A stretch of 64,000 nt of DNA from Plotosus lineatus (GCA_024760905.1 CM045735.1:24707249-24771248); one strand, 5' to 3'. Shown: positions 21,862 through 32,840, numbered from the stretch's first letter. Translations and numbers: made by a program. Notes: generated by a model not told the origin, from the sequence alone.

Positions 21862-22722
21862 CAGTGGTTCCTAACCTGGGTTCGATCAAACCCTAGGGGT
21901 TCGGTGAGTCAGTCTCAGGGGTTCGGCGGAGGTCAAGACACACACCTGACTCATATTCATGACGACATGCCTCACTTGGCCATCACTGGCTGCAGGCGAT
22001 CACGCTACATTGCTTGGCCAATCTGTGCTTGCAGGAAATTTGGTGTGCTCAGTAGTCGAATTGTGACTGTTGTAATTTTACATCGTGTGATTTCTTTCTG
22101 AATGTTTTAATCCATACTATGTTGAGTAAAAAAGAAAGTGGTTGGACGAATATGTACAATATGGATTCACATATATAACGGAACGTGATGTTAGTCGGCG
22201 TCCTATCTGCATGATTTGCAAAGTAGGGTCAACCTTGTGCTGACTGACCTATACGTACATGTATATGTACATACAATATCAATAAATACATTCAATACTA
22301 TAAATGCTTATGATAACAATTAAACATTCAAAAATAATGCTTAAGATGTAAATAAAACAAATACACACACATACAGACGCACGCGCGCACTCGCACTCAA
22401 ATGCGCACCTCACATAAAAATTAGTAGTAGTTGTGATGGGTGAGTTCATGCATTGTATTGGTTTTGTTCTTTGGACACAGTGATGTTAATGCACGATTCA
22501 TTTTGGTGCTCCAGTAAAAACATATCCCTATATATACCTGTCTTGAATTTGAAAAAAAAATCATATTTTATTTACATATTATTATTTTATTTACATCTAC
22601 CTACATATACCTGTCTTGAATTTGAAAAAAATCCTATTTTATTTTTCACTAAAGAAGGGTTCGGTGAATAAGCATATGAAACTGGTGGGGTTCAGTACCA
22701 CCAACAAGGTTAAGAACCACTG
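21862..22722 (+). mobile_element. hAT non-autonomous element with perfect 8-bp target-site duplication
   Basis: The left end CAGTGGTTCCTAACCTGG and the right end AAGGTTAAGAACCACTG are terminal inverted repeats of hAT type. CTGTAGGC flanks both sides (21854-21861 and 22723-22730). The 861-bp element keeps the start of a transposase (see next entry) and is deleted for the rest. Confidence 0.92.
22131..22252 (+). pseudogene. BED zinc-finger N-terminus of a hAT (ZBED5-like) transposase
   Basis: In the plus frame the sequence reads KRKWLDEYVQYGFTYITERD then VSRRPICMICKVGSTLC and a stop. The pattern (K)KRKW.(D/E)EY..(Y/F)GFT....G....P.C..C is the start of ZBED5/FAM200-type hAT transposases, including the first Cys pair of the BED zinc finger. 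The normal continuation (LSNxxMKPxKLxRH with the His residues) is missing, so the finger is incomplete. It sits inside a hAT element with exact ends, which supports the assignment. Confidence 0.78.
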
Positions 22723-22741
22723 CTGTAGGCTAAATTTTATG

Positions 22742-22950
22742 TACAGTTTCTATGCTACCGTAGGCCCCTATTTTTCGCAGAGTTCAGTTCTGGCCCTTCC
22801 CGAGGATCACGAAATTCTGCGAGTTATTTACGCGGAAGTAAAACCCTATGTATGATATTACATCCAAGAATTATTGATGCAGTCTTAAAAACCTGTGTAT
22901 GACATTACATACGTTAAATATGCTTATTAAACACATTCTACAGACATTAT
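22742..22950 (+). mobile_element. Tigger-like element fragment
   Basis: TACCGTAGGCCCCTATTTTTCGC, GCGAGTTATTTACGCGGAAG and AAACACATTCTACAGACA match, in order, the start of the elements at 24334 and 52698. No right terminus was found. Confidence 0.6.
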
Positions 22951-22954
22951 ACAG

Positions 22955-23030
22955 TGTATGTATGTATGTATGTATGTATGTATGTATGTATATATATATG
23001 TATATATGTGTGTATACATACATACACACA
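22955..23030. repeat. (TATG)n and TA-rich microsatellite
   Basis: Eight TATG-type units, then TATA/TGTA-rich sequence. Confidence 0.9.
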
Positions 23031-23200
23031 GGTCTGCTCCATGCTGTGCTTCTGTGAAACATGGGTCAAGGAGAGTACACCCAACGGGGCGATTACACCA
23101 GCCGGCTACACGGCCTGTAGATCCCTCTGCGCTGCAATTCGAGTATGAAGCTCATTCATCTTGTTTCACAGAGACTGAACATTTTCAAGCAGTATGACCG
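23031..23200. mobile_element. small rearranged LINE endonuclease fragment
   Basis: The plus strand reads CFCETWVKESTPNGAITPAG then YTAC. The next stretch (about 23140-23190) is the reverse complement of sequence that lies before this motif in the related copy at 25080-25130 (GTTCAGTCTCTGCGAAACAA). It is therefore a short piece with an inverted end. The motif ETW...(V/S)xPD....AGY is the endonuclease start of Rex1/L2-type LINEs. Confidence 0.55.
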
Positions 23201-23324
23201 GATGTGCTAACCTTCCACTGCAAACCAAGTGCCGCAGTTGTTCGGACCCTCCTCGCCTGCCACGTCTCTACCTGAGCTTATTGTTAGTCGAGGTGTGGCT
23301 AGAATTGAACTACCATAGTATATT

Positions 23325-24272
23325 CAGGCACGGGCAAGTTTCAAAATTTTAACTAGCCATGTGGGCTAGTAAACTTTCATAGTTCACTAGCCCATAAAAA
23401 TTTTTACTCGCCCACAAAATTTAACAGTGCAATGATAACAAGTCTGCTTTATAAGCATTACTTATACATAGTAAATGACACATCAATAAATAAAGTGAAA
23501 TATTTAGGTTACTGACATTTTTATTTTGGTAGAAAATATGTGTACAACTTCAATACAGATATAGCAGGGAACTTTTAAGTTCCTTACATATAGACTTATC
23601 TTTTTATAAACTGAACTCAGCAGACTGAGCATGCCTACAGTACTATTACCAGGTAGAATACTTACTTGCAAATCCAGTCGAATGTGGTGAAAGGAGAGCA
23701 TGTTTTGGCCAGTGCATGTGCAGACCTCATCAGTTTACCAACGCGAAGATGCTGATCTTGTGTCAGTTGAAATAGTGCCTTCCCTGCCTGCGTATCTTTG
23801 GTTGCTTTATTTGCATGTTGTTGTAGTCATGCAATATTCAAGTAATTTTAGTAACAAATACTAACGATTCAAGTACGCTCAGAAATGTAACCGTTCTACT
23901 GAAAACTGAAACTCCAACTCGATTGTGAACAACATGAAACATCGGCAAAAACATGATTTTCAGCCGAACAACTTTTGTGCGCATGCGTAAATAGCGATCT
24001 TACGGCAATCGTACACACTTAACCACAGCACTCGACTGTGTCCGAACTGAACATTCCGGCGACCATTTGCTGGACGAAAACAGAGTGCGTACTGACCGCG
24101 ATTCTGCTGTGCATTATAACTGCCCAAGCAGAAATTCAGGAAATCATCTGAATAAAAATAAATATACACAGGCTTAAAACTTTTACTCGCCTCATGGGCG
24201 ATCAATTTATTAATTTCCACTCGCCCACATTTATATTTGGTCACCTGGGGCGAGTGATCTTCCCCATGCCTG
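23325..24272. mobile_element. probable hAT-like non-autonomous element
   Basis: The left CAGGCACGGGCAAG and the right inverted CAGGCATGGGGAAG are similar ends, and a subterminal inverted similarity (ACTCGCCCACA at 23404 and 24211) supports one unit of about 950 bases. No matching 8-bp flanks were found, so the superfamily is tentative. There is no coding remnant. Confidence 0.5.
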
Positions 24273-24333
24273 ATAATAGCTCAGGATAGGAGTTGAGCAT
24301 GCTTAGTTCTAAACATCCGCTCTCATAGCTGTA

Positions 24334-26692
24334 CAGTAGGCCCTCGACATTCGCGATAATCCGCGAGTTCTATACCCGGAAGTAAAACCCCATGTATTAC
24401 ATCACGTGCGCGAACAATCAGCCAGGAGTAAAATACTGTTATGTATTACATGCGCTAAAATATGCTTCTTAAACACATTCCACAGACAGTCTTACTCATT
24501 AATACAGTATTGATGTAGTAAATTGTAGTAATGATGAAGAAAACTTTCAATTTTTACTCTTCTTTTATTGATGATAAAATATAAACATTATACAGCATAT
24601 ACTGTTGTAAAGCACTCATTTTAAAGTCTTTTAATTATTATTCCAGTACAGTACTTAAGTTAATTCTTAGAATGTTTGTGCATGAGATTTTATGTTCTGT
24701 AGCATGTTTAACAAATGATACCAAAAGGATAAACTTTATTACAGTACTCTTCATGTCCTTTTACAGTGAACTTGGAGTGACGTTTTGGACTGACATCTCC
24801 AAGGTGGCGCTGCCTAGAGGGCAACGTCGCGCAGTTCTCAGTCAAATTGTTTCTTTGTTCGTTTTAATTTGTTTGTTCATGTTTTGCACTATGCTCATCT
24901 ATGATCGATCGACCTTACTACAGCAATGAGCAGCTTCAGCTTGGGGCAACTAAGCACGCAACAACTTCTATCATGAGCTAATATGCTATGAGAGCTCAAT
25001 GCTAACCGCACCGTGGCTAACATTAAGCCCAGGCGGAGTTTTCAGAGGCTTGGTTAGCACTTTCGGTCATACTGCTTGTAAATGTTCAGTCTCTGCGAAA
25101 CAAGATGGACGAGCTTCATGCTCAGATTGCAGTGCACGCGGATCTACAGGACTGTGTTTCTGTGAAACATGGCTTAAGGAGAGTACACCCGATGAGGTGA
25201 TTGCACCAGCCGGCTACACGGCCTTCATCCCCTGCGATCCCAAGCACCGGAGTCGTCGTTCGGCCCCTTCCCACCTGGGCTTCTTGTTAGCTGAGGTGGG
25301 GCTTGCATTGAGCTGCCTAACATAGCATATTAGCTCTGCTCGCCGCACCTCGGCTAACAAGAAGCCCAGTTGAGCATGCTTAGTTATACAAGCCTGAAGA
25401 TACTCCGATCTTACAGCTGTAGTAGAGTCGACTGGTCATAGATGAGCATCGTGCAAAACATGAACAAACAAAACAATAAATAAAACAAATTAAAACGAAC
25501 AAAGAAACATTTTGACTCTGAGAACTCCGCGACATCCCCCTCCGGGCCGCGCCATCTTGGAGACGTTATTCCAATTTCAGTGTAAAAGGACATGAAGAGT
25601 ACTGTAATAAAGTTTATCCTTTTGGTATCGTTTGTTAAACATGCTACAGAACATAAAATCTCATGCATAAACATGAACTGGGGTACTGTACTGGAATAAT
25701 AATTGAAAACTATTTTAATACAACAGTTCAGGGAAAACCGTCGTTTCACAGGAGAAAGTCTTCCTTCTTCAGAAGAGACATCCAGCGTTTTCTATCGCTT
25801 AGCCAGAGAAGACGCATAGCGCTTGAGTGGTATCATAGAGCGTAACTGGTAATCAAAACACACACAAAAAAAGAGGCTCATTGAGAACTTGTGCACGAAT
25901 GAGGAAAAAGGGGCGGGACATCAGCTCAACCAACAGGGAGAAAGGAGGACAGCCATTGGCTGAATTTGAATCACGTGCCGGTGGCTCGGCAGTCAGCGAA
26001 TACTCAAACCGTGGGTGCAAAACCACGAATAGTAAAGGGCATACTGTAGAAGGGTCGCTTGGTCATAGACAAGCATAGTGCAAAAAAAGAACAAACAACA
26101 ACATACAAAACAAATTAAAACGAACAAAAAAACAATTTGACTCTGAGAACTCCGTGACGTCGCCCTCTAGGCAGCGCCATCTTGGAGATGTCACATTCAA
26201 TGTAAAAGGACATGAAGCAAGTTTACCCTTTTGGTATCGTTTATTAAACATGCTAAAAAACATAAAATCTCACACACAAACATTCTAAACATTAACTTAG
26301 ATACTGTACTGGAATAATAATTGAAAAAGACTTTAATACAACAGTTCAAATTATTATTCCTCTTCAAGCACAGAGGAAACTATCGTTTCTGCAGGAAAAA
26401 GTCTGATTTCTTCAGAAGAGACATCCAACTTCATTACCTTTTCTATCGCTTAGGCAGAGAAGACGCACAACGTTTGAGTGGCATCATAGCGCTGAACTGG
26501 TAATTAAAACACACTAAAAAAAGGCTCATTGACAACTTGTGCACGAATGAGGAAAAAGGGGCTATACATCATCTCAACCAATCAGCAAGAAGGAGGAAAG
26601 CCATTGGCTGAATTTGAATCACATGACAGTTGCTCGGCAATCCGCGAATATGCAAACCGCGAGTGCAAAACCGCGAATAGTCGGGCCTACTG
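24334..26692. mobile_element. Tigger-like element with internal duplications
   Basis: The ends CAGTAGGCCCTCGACATTCGCG and (inverted) CAGTAGGCCCGACTATTCGCG are flanked by TA. Inside, 25430-26050 and 26051-26692 are direct repeats of about 0.62 kb, and 24660-24925 is an inverted copy of 25430-25690. A LINE endonuclease fragment (24990-25325) sits between the inverted arms. The recurrent open frame beginning MFVHEILCSVACLTNDTKRI appears in several copies with frame damage and looks non-coding. Confidence 0.7.
24990..25325 (+). mobile_element. Rex1/L2-like LINE endonuclease fragment
   Basis: The plus strand reads CFCETWLKESTPDEVIAPAG then YTAFIPCDPKH, preceded in another frame by KMDELHAQIAV. 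This is the endonuclease start of Rex1/L2-group LINEs. It is bracketed by inverted copies of GGCTAACAAGAAGCCCAG-type sequence (25009-25035 and 25270-25370), so it moved within a larger rearranged block. Confidence 0.6.
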
Positions 26693-26839
26693 TACTGACA
26701 TTTTTATGGGAGGTGTGCATCCAAGTGTGTGCATGCGCATCTGTGTGCGTTTGCATGTGTGTGTAATTATACCGTATTTACATCTTGTACATTATTTTTG
26801 AATATTCAATTGTTGATAAAAGCATTTATAGCAGTGAAT

Positions 26840-27145
26840 GGGCAGTGGTGGTCGAGTGGATAGGGCGCAAGATCGCTGATCCTAAGGTTGGGGGTTCGAG
26901 TCCCCACAGGGCTGTCACTGCCCCCCCCCAGTGCAGCTAACTGGGTTATCAAAGGCGGGCCATGTCTCTCACTGACTATGGTGAGAGGCATGTGAAAGAA
27001 CCATTGCTGACTTTCGTAAAAGAGTAGGCTGCAAAGCCATCAGCGTGTTTCCAGGGAAAAGTATCAAGCGTTCCTGCGTCCCGGTTAATCTTCTCCGGAA
27101 GAGACCAATTGCTACACTACCCTATGGGGCCAAGATATGATGATA
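26840..27145 (+). mobile_element. tRNA-derived SINE with a different 3' tail and perfect 12-bp target-site duplication
   Basis: ATAGCAGTGAAT flanks both sides (26828-26839 and 27146-27157). The head GGCAGTGGTGGTCGAGTGGA (A box) and GGGGGTTCGAGTCCCCAC (B box) and the body up to CATCAGCGTGTTTC are as in the other copies. From about 27052 the usual RTE-like tail is replaced by CGTTCCTGCGTCCCGGTTAA, then TCTTCTCCGGAAGAGACC and TACCCTATGGGGCCAAGATA, ending in GATGATAAT. Because the duplication encloses this tail, it is part of the inserted unit. Confidence 0.9.
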
Positions 27146-27399
27146 ATAGCAGTGAATATGTATGTATTAATATTATATACACATATACATGGACATATAT
27201 GTGAGCCACTCCACCGAAAGTAGGCTCTTGGATCCAAAAATGAAAAATGAGATTTTTACACAGTCAGATAGAGGAGCCCAAAGCTGCAAAATGCAGCAAA
27301 AAGATTGTCAATACCTTGAAAACTGACCGAGTCATGCCATTTCTTGTGTAGCCTTCAACTAAAAATTTCAAAAGACATTTTAGGGAAAATTAAATTCAG

Positions 27400-28067
27400 C
27401 CATGAGGAAGGGGGGGGGGCAAGCCAGTGCTCTCACTCATGCCGGTCCCAAGCTCGGATAAATGCAGAGGGTTGTGTCAGGAAGGCCATCCGACGTAAAA
27501 CCTGAGCCAGATCAAATATGCAAATTACAAATAGAACCTTGATACCGGATTGGTCGAGGCCCGGGTTAACAACGACCACAATCAGTGCTGTTAACCAGCA
27601 GGGTGCTGGTGGAAATTGGACTACTGTTGGTTGAAGATGTAGAGGTGGGAGACGTGTCCGTAGGCGGAGAGAGAGAGAGGAGGAAAAGCATGAGTCTAGG
27701 ACTGAGAGTAGGGACTGTGAATGTTGGAACTATGACAGGAAAAGTTAGAGAGCTGTCTGACATGATGCAGAGGAGAATGGTGGACATACAAAAATAGCAA
27801 GGCTAAAAGCTTAGAAGCAGTGTTTAAGCTGTGATATGATGGTGTGTATGGGAAAGAAATGAAGTAGGAGTCATCTTGAAGGAGGGGTTGGTCAGAAATG
27901 TTCTAGAAGTGAAAAGAGTGTCAGACAGAGTGATGAGTCTCAATTTATAAAAGCGGAGGTAGGAGCACACAGGTAGACGACATCTTGTGCAGACGATGCA
28001 ATTTGAATGAAGTCAGTGACTGCAAAGTAATAGTGGGTGAGAGTGTTACCAGACAACATAGAATGGT
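27400..28067 (+). mobile_element. RTE 5' end, truncated copy
   Basis: Begins CCATGAGGAAGGGGG (5' terminus as at 21129 inverted), then the 5' region GGGTTGTGTCAGGAAGGCCA, then SLGLRVGTVNVGTMTGKVRE (27690-27750). After an internal deletion it resumes with STQVDDILCRRCNLNEVSDC. It stops at a junction (28068) with non-RTE DNA. The left flank AGGGAAAATTA and the right flank of the next copy GAGAAAAATTAGC (30536) could be an imperfect duplication around the whole 27400-30530 block. Confidence 0.8.
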
Positions 28068-28292
28068 GCACGGAGGTCAATTACGCAATCTGCAATTGAA
28101 TTTTCTTTAATGGGTGTTTGAACACTTTTCTAATACAGCCATAATGAAATGTTTCAGCAATATGTGCTCTTTTGTGGGATCACACAACATGGACTAGCCT
28201 TCCTTCTAAAACAGTGAGGATCTTTTACTTGGTACCAAAGAATATAATCTAAGATCAAGCCATGATAATTTGGCCCTTGAAAAAAATTAAGC
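28068..28292 (-). mobile_element. Tc1-like relic shared with 41871-42095
   Basis: Not RTE. In the plus sense it contains ACATGGACTAGCCTTCC and ATAATTTGGCCCTTG, which resemble antisense pieces of a decayed fish Tc1-like transposase gene. At 41780-41870 the relic extends further left (TTGTTCCACAGTCCAGTTTTG). It is 100% identical between the two loci. Confidence 0.55.
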
Positions 28293-30530
28293 GAATACTT
28301 TCTTCAAGAAGAAACAGAAGCATAGGGTGACTTATGAAAGCGGAGGTAAGAGCACACAGGTAGACTACATCTTGTGTAGGCGATGTAATTTGAAGGAAGT
28401 CAGTGACTGCAAAGTAGTAGTGGGTGAGAGTGTTGCCAAACAGCATAGGATGGTGGTGTGCAGGATGACACTGATGGTGAGAAAGGTGAAAAAGGCAAAG
28501 GCAGAGCAGAAGACAAAGTGGTGGAAGCTGAAAAAGGAAGAGTGTCGTGTTGTCTTCAAGGAGGAGTTGAAACAGGTTTTGGGTGGCAAGGAAGTGCTTC
28601 CAGATGACTGGACAACTACAGCTAATGTGATCAGGGAGACAGGTAGGAGAGTACTTGGTGTGTCCTCCGGAAGGAAAGTAGATAAGGAAACTTGATGGGG
28701 GAATGAGGAAGTGCAGAAGTGTGTACAAAAGAAGAGGTTAGCTAAGAAGAAGTGGGACATATAGAGGACCGAAGAGAGTAAACAGGAGTACAGGGAGACA
28801 CAGCGTAAGGAGAAGGTAGCAGTGTCAAAGGCCAAACAGAGGGCGTATGATGACTTGTATGCGAGGTTGGGCAGTAAGGAGGGAGAAAATGATTTATACA
28901 GGTTGGCACAGCAGAGAAATAAATATGGGAAGGACATGCAGGAAGTTAGAGGGATAAAGGACAGAGTGGGAAACGTATTGACTGATGACAGAAGTGTGCT
29001 GGGAAGATGGAAAGAGTACTTTGAAGGGCTGACAAATGAGGGAAATGAGGGAGAAAAAAAAGAGTAGAAGAGGTGACCGTTGAGGACCAGGAAGTAGCAA
29101 AGATTAGTAAGGGTGAAGTCAGGAGGGCATTGAAGAGGATGAAGAGTGTGGGAAGGCAGTTGGTACTGATGACATACCTGTGGAGGTATGGATGTGTCAG
29201 TAGATTTTCTGACAAGAACATTCAACAAGATCTTAGAGAGTGAGCAGATGCCGGAGGAATGGAGGAGGTGTGTGCTGGTACCCATTTTAAGAACAAGGGA
29301 GATATGCAGAGTTGTGGCAACTACAGAAGAATAAAGTTGATGAGCCATACGATGAAGTTATGGGAAAGAATACTGGAAGCTAGACTAAGGGCAGAAGTCA
29401 GCATTTGAAAACAACAGTTTGGTTTCATGCCAAGAAAGAGCACCACAGGTACAGTGTTTGCTTTGAGGATGTTAATAGAGAAGTACAGAGAAAGTCACAG
29501 GGAGCTGCATTGTGCCTATGTGGATCTGGAGAAAGCACATGACTGGGTGCCGGTAGAGGAACTGTAGTATTGTATGAGGAAGTCTGGAATGGCAGAGAAG
29601 TATGTTAGAGTGGTGCAGGACATGTATGAGAGATGTAAGACAGTGGTGAGGTGTGCTGTTGGTGTGACAGAAGAGTTCAAGGTGGAGATGGGATTGCATC
29701 AAGGGTCAGCTCTGAGCCCCTTCTTGTTTGCTATGGTGATGGAGAGGCTAACAGCTGAGGTTAAACAAGAATCTCCATGGACTATGATGTTTGCAGATGA
29801 CATAGTGATCTGTAGTGAGAGCAGAGAACAAGTGGAGGAAAATCTAGAGAGGTGGAGGTATGCCCTGGAAAGGAGGGGATTGAAGGTTAGTCTTAGTAAG
29901 ACAGAATACATGTGTGTGAATGACAAGGACCCAAGAGGAACTTTGAGGTTAAAGGGAGCAGAAGTAAAGAAGGTGGAGGATTTTAAGTACCACGGCACAA
30001 CAATCCAGAGCAATGGAGAGTGTGGAAAAGAGGTGAAGAAGCATGTGCAGGCTGGTTGGAATGGTTGGAGAAAAGTGTGTGATGCGTGATAGGAAGGGAA
30101 AGGAAAAGTGTACAAGACGGTGATGAGGCCAGCGATGTTGTATGGTTTAGAAATAGTGGCACTGAAGAAAAGCCAGGAGGCAGAGCTGGAGGTAGCAGAG
30201 ATGAAAATGTTGAGGTTATCTTTGGGAGTAACGAGGATGGATAGGATAAGGAATGGGTACATCAGAGGGACAGCACATGTTAGATGTTTTGGAGACAAAG
30301 TCAGAGAGGCGAGATTGAGATGGTTTGGGAATGTACCGAGGAGGGATAGTGAATATATTGGTAGTAAGATGCTGAGGTTGGAACTGCAGGGCAAATGGCC
30401 TAGAGGAAGACCAAAAGAGCTTTATGGATGGTCGTTGGCGTAAAAGAAGATGCAGAGGCCAGGGTGAAATGGAGGCAGATGATTTGCTATGGTGACCCAT
30501 GAAGGGAACAGCCGAAAGGAAAAGAAAAAG
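28293..30530 (+). mobile_element. RTE copy, 5'-truncated, plus strand
   Basis: Starts inside the endonuclease end (NTFF-like, then VTYESGGKSTQVDYILCRRC) and runs to the 3' terminus GGTGACCCATGAAGGGAACA with GCCGAAAGGAAAAGAAAAAG. Coding fragments: 28327-28695 (linker), 28822-29067, 29574-30089 (RT palm with [20 protein letters not shown] and catalytic [16 protein letters not shown]) and 30108-30443 (tail VYKTVMRPAMLYGLE, RLRWFGNVPRRDSEY). The RT fingers region carries several stops. FADD is intact. Confidence 0.88.
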
Positions 30531-30617
30531 TTTTCGAGAAAAATTAGCACAAAGATTGCCCTTCTTCCAAGATCATTAGTCCTAAGCAACCAAACATTTT
30601 TATGCACCTCAGCCATA

Positions 30618-32195
30618 TTGGTCCTTCTCAAAAAATTAGCATATTGTGATAAAGTTAATTATTTTCTATAATGTACTGATAAACATTAGACTTTCATATA
30701 TTTTAGATTCATTACACACAACTGAAGTAGTTCAAGCCTTTTATTGTTTTAATATTGATAATTTTGGCAAAAAAAGTAAAGAAAAACCAAAAATCCCTTT
30801 CTCAAAAAATTAGCATATTTCATCCGACCAATAAAAAAGTGCTTTTAATACAAAAAAGTCAACCTTCAAATAATTATATTCAGTTGCACTCAATATTTGG
30901 TCGGGAATCCTTTTGCAGAAATGACTGCCTCAATGCGGCGTGGCATGGAGACAATCAGCCTGTGGCACTGCTGAGGTGTTACGGAGGCCCAGGATGCGTC
31001 GATAGCGGCCTTAAGCTCATCCAGTGTTGGGTCTGGTGTCTCTCAACTTTCTCTTCACAATATCCCACAGATTCTCTATGGGGTTCAGGTCAGGAGAGTT
31101 GGCAGGCCAACTGAGCAGTTATACCATGGTCAGTAAACCATTTACCAGTGGTTTTGGCACTGTGAGCAGGTGCCAGGTCGTGCTGAAAAATGACAATCTT
31201 CATCTCCATAAAGCTTTTCCGCAAATGGAGGCATGAAGTGTTCCAAAATCTCCTGATTGCGAGCTACATTGACCCTGCCCTTGATAAAACAGTGGACCAA
31301 CACCAGCAGCTGACTAAAACACAGTGGACCAACACCAGCAGCTGACATGGCACCTCAGACCATCACTGACTGTGGGTACTTTACACTGGACTTCAGGCAT
31401 TTTGGCATTTCCTTCTCCCCAGTCTTCCTCCAGACTCTGGCACCTTGATTTCCGAATGACATGCAAAATTTGCTTTCATCCGAAAAAAGTACTTTGTCCA
31501 CTGAGCAACAGTCCAGTGCTGCTTCTCTGTCCCAGGTCAGGCGCTTCTGCCGCTGTTTCTGGTTCAAAAGTGCATGGTGGCTCTGGATGTTTCTACTCCA
31601 GACTCAGTCCACTGCTCCCACAGGTCCCCCAAGGTCTGGAATTGTCCCTTCTCTACAATCTTCCTCAGGGTCCGGTCCCCTCTTCTGGTTGTGCAGCGTT
31701 TTCTGCCACACTTTTTCCTTCCCACAGACGTCCCACTGAGGTGCCTTGATACAGCACTCTGGGAACAGCCTATTCGCTCAGAGATTTCTTTCTGTGCCTT
31801 CCCCTCTTGCTTGAGGGTGTCAATGATGGCCTTCTGGACAGCAGTCAGGTCGGCAGTCTAACCCATGATTGCGGTTTTGAGTAATGAACCAGGCTGGGAG
31901 TTTTTAAAAGCCTCAGGAATCTTTTGCAGGTGTTTAGAGTTAATTGGTTGATTCAGATGATTAGGTTAATAGCTCGTTTAGAGTACCTTTTCATGATATG
32001 CTAATTTTTTGAGATAGGAATTTTGGGTTTTCACGAGCTGTATGCCAAAATCATCAGTATTAAAACAATAAAAGACCTGAAATATCTCAGTTGGTGTGCA
32101 ATGAATCTAAAATATATAAAAGTTTAATTTTTATCACTACATTCCAGAAAATAATGAAATTCATCACACTATGCTAATTTTTTGAGAAGGACTAG
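30618..32195 (-). mobile_element. Tc1/mariner element, minus strand, complete ends
   Basis: Terminal inverted repeats GGTCCTTCTCAAAAAATTAG and (inverted) AGTCCTTCTCAAAAAATTAG are flanked by TA (30616-30617, 32196-32197). The element is 1578 bases, the normal size for Tc1. It lies in copy B of the old repeat; copy A (17915) shows the empty site. A 31-base tandem duplication at about 31288-31345 (ACAGTGGACCAACACCAGCA twice) breaks the reading frame. Confidence 0.9.
30898..31867 (-). pseudogene. Tc1-type transposase (decayed)
   Basis: The minus strand keeps the order of a Tc1 transposase. From the start region at about 31867 (GLTADLTAVQKAIIDTLKQE) comes the helix-turn-helix part, then LNQKQRQKRLTW and VLFSDESKFCMSFGNQGARV, which holds the first catalytic Asp, then WRKTGEKEMPKCLKSSVKY. 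The next part is duplicated and frameshifted (FIKGRVNVARNQEILEHF), and the second catalytic Asp region is damaged (FSARPGTCSQCQNHW is a shifted reading of FQHDLAPAHSAKTTGKW). The last part, NSPDLNPIENLWDIV, holds the Glu. Catalytic residues can be located, but the frame is broken, so the copy is not autonomous. Confidence 0.85.
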
Positions 32196-32840
32196 TATAA
32201 ACATTTAGATAACATGTCTAGGAAAAGTTTTAGGAAGAGATGATTAGAGAAATCATCCTCATGTTAATCTGACAGGCCCTTTTTAAACCGATCAGTCACC
32301 ATGGTAACCCCCCAAAAAATGAACAAAGAACGACTTTTTTTTTTCCATTTATGTTTATTCCAATATGATCAGTATGTCTCTTTTCGACCATTATATAAAG
32401 GTTCAAATGCCTTCAAATGATACTGATTGAAAAAAAAAAAAAAAAAGACAGTCAGGTTCAAACACTCACACTGAAATTAAGAAAACTATATAACAAAAGT
32501 CTCTGATCTCTTTATACAAGTCAGCTTCATGAACTCTGCCCTAATTATTATTATCTTAATCTATATCCTGCTCAGCGGATCACATCATCTTCACAAACAC
32601 ATCTCATGCACACTTTTATTAACAGATGCCTCTTCTTTATCAACATCAAAATCTTCAACACAGCTGGCATCATCATCAGTTTGTTCATCTGTAAAAGGAA
32701 TGAAACATTTAAGTATTTTTCAGGTCTTTACTTTTTTCGTCCATTTTTCCACAATCCAGCATGTCCAATCCAGACAAGATTACACACAAATCAATGAATC
32801 AAAAAATTCCATCATTAAATTTTGCATGCAGAGAAAAATA

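Larger units (their letters stand above)
27201..32840 (+). repeat. old interspersed repeat, copy B (interrupted by RTE and Tc1)
   Basis: Pieces 27201-27399, 30531-30617 and 32196-32840 align with copy A (16616-21530). Copy B lacks the SINE, the Tigger-like element and the RTE of copy A, and copy A lacks the RTE and Tc1 of copy B. Confidence 0.75.

Noticed and set aside
23325..24272. Confident hAT call for the CAGGCA..GGG element
   Set aside because: Similar ends, but no matching target-site duplication, so only a tentative annotation was kept.
24672..24929. Repeated open frame MFVHEILCSVACLTNDTKRI... in several copies
   Set aside because: Lies in a Tigger-like non-autonomous element, varies in frame and end between copies, and matches no family. 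Repetition of the DNA explains its recurrence.
26840..26920. Possible tRNA gene
   Set aside because: A and B boxes are present but no cloverleaf with a proper acceptor stem could be drawn, and the sequence is the head of a repeated SINE inside a target-site duplication.
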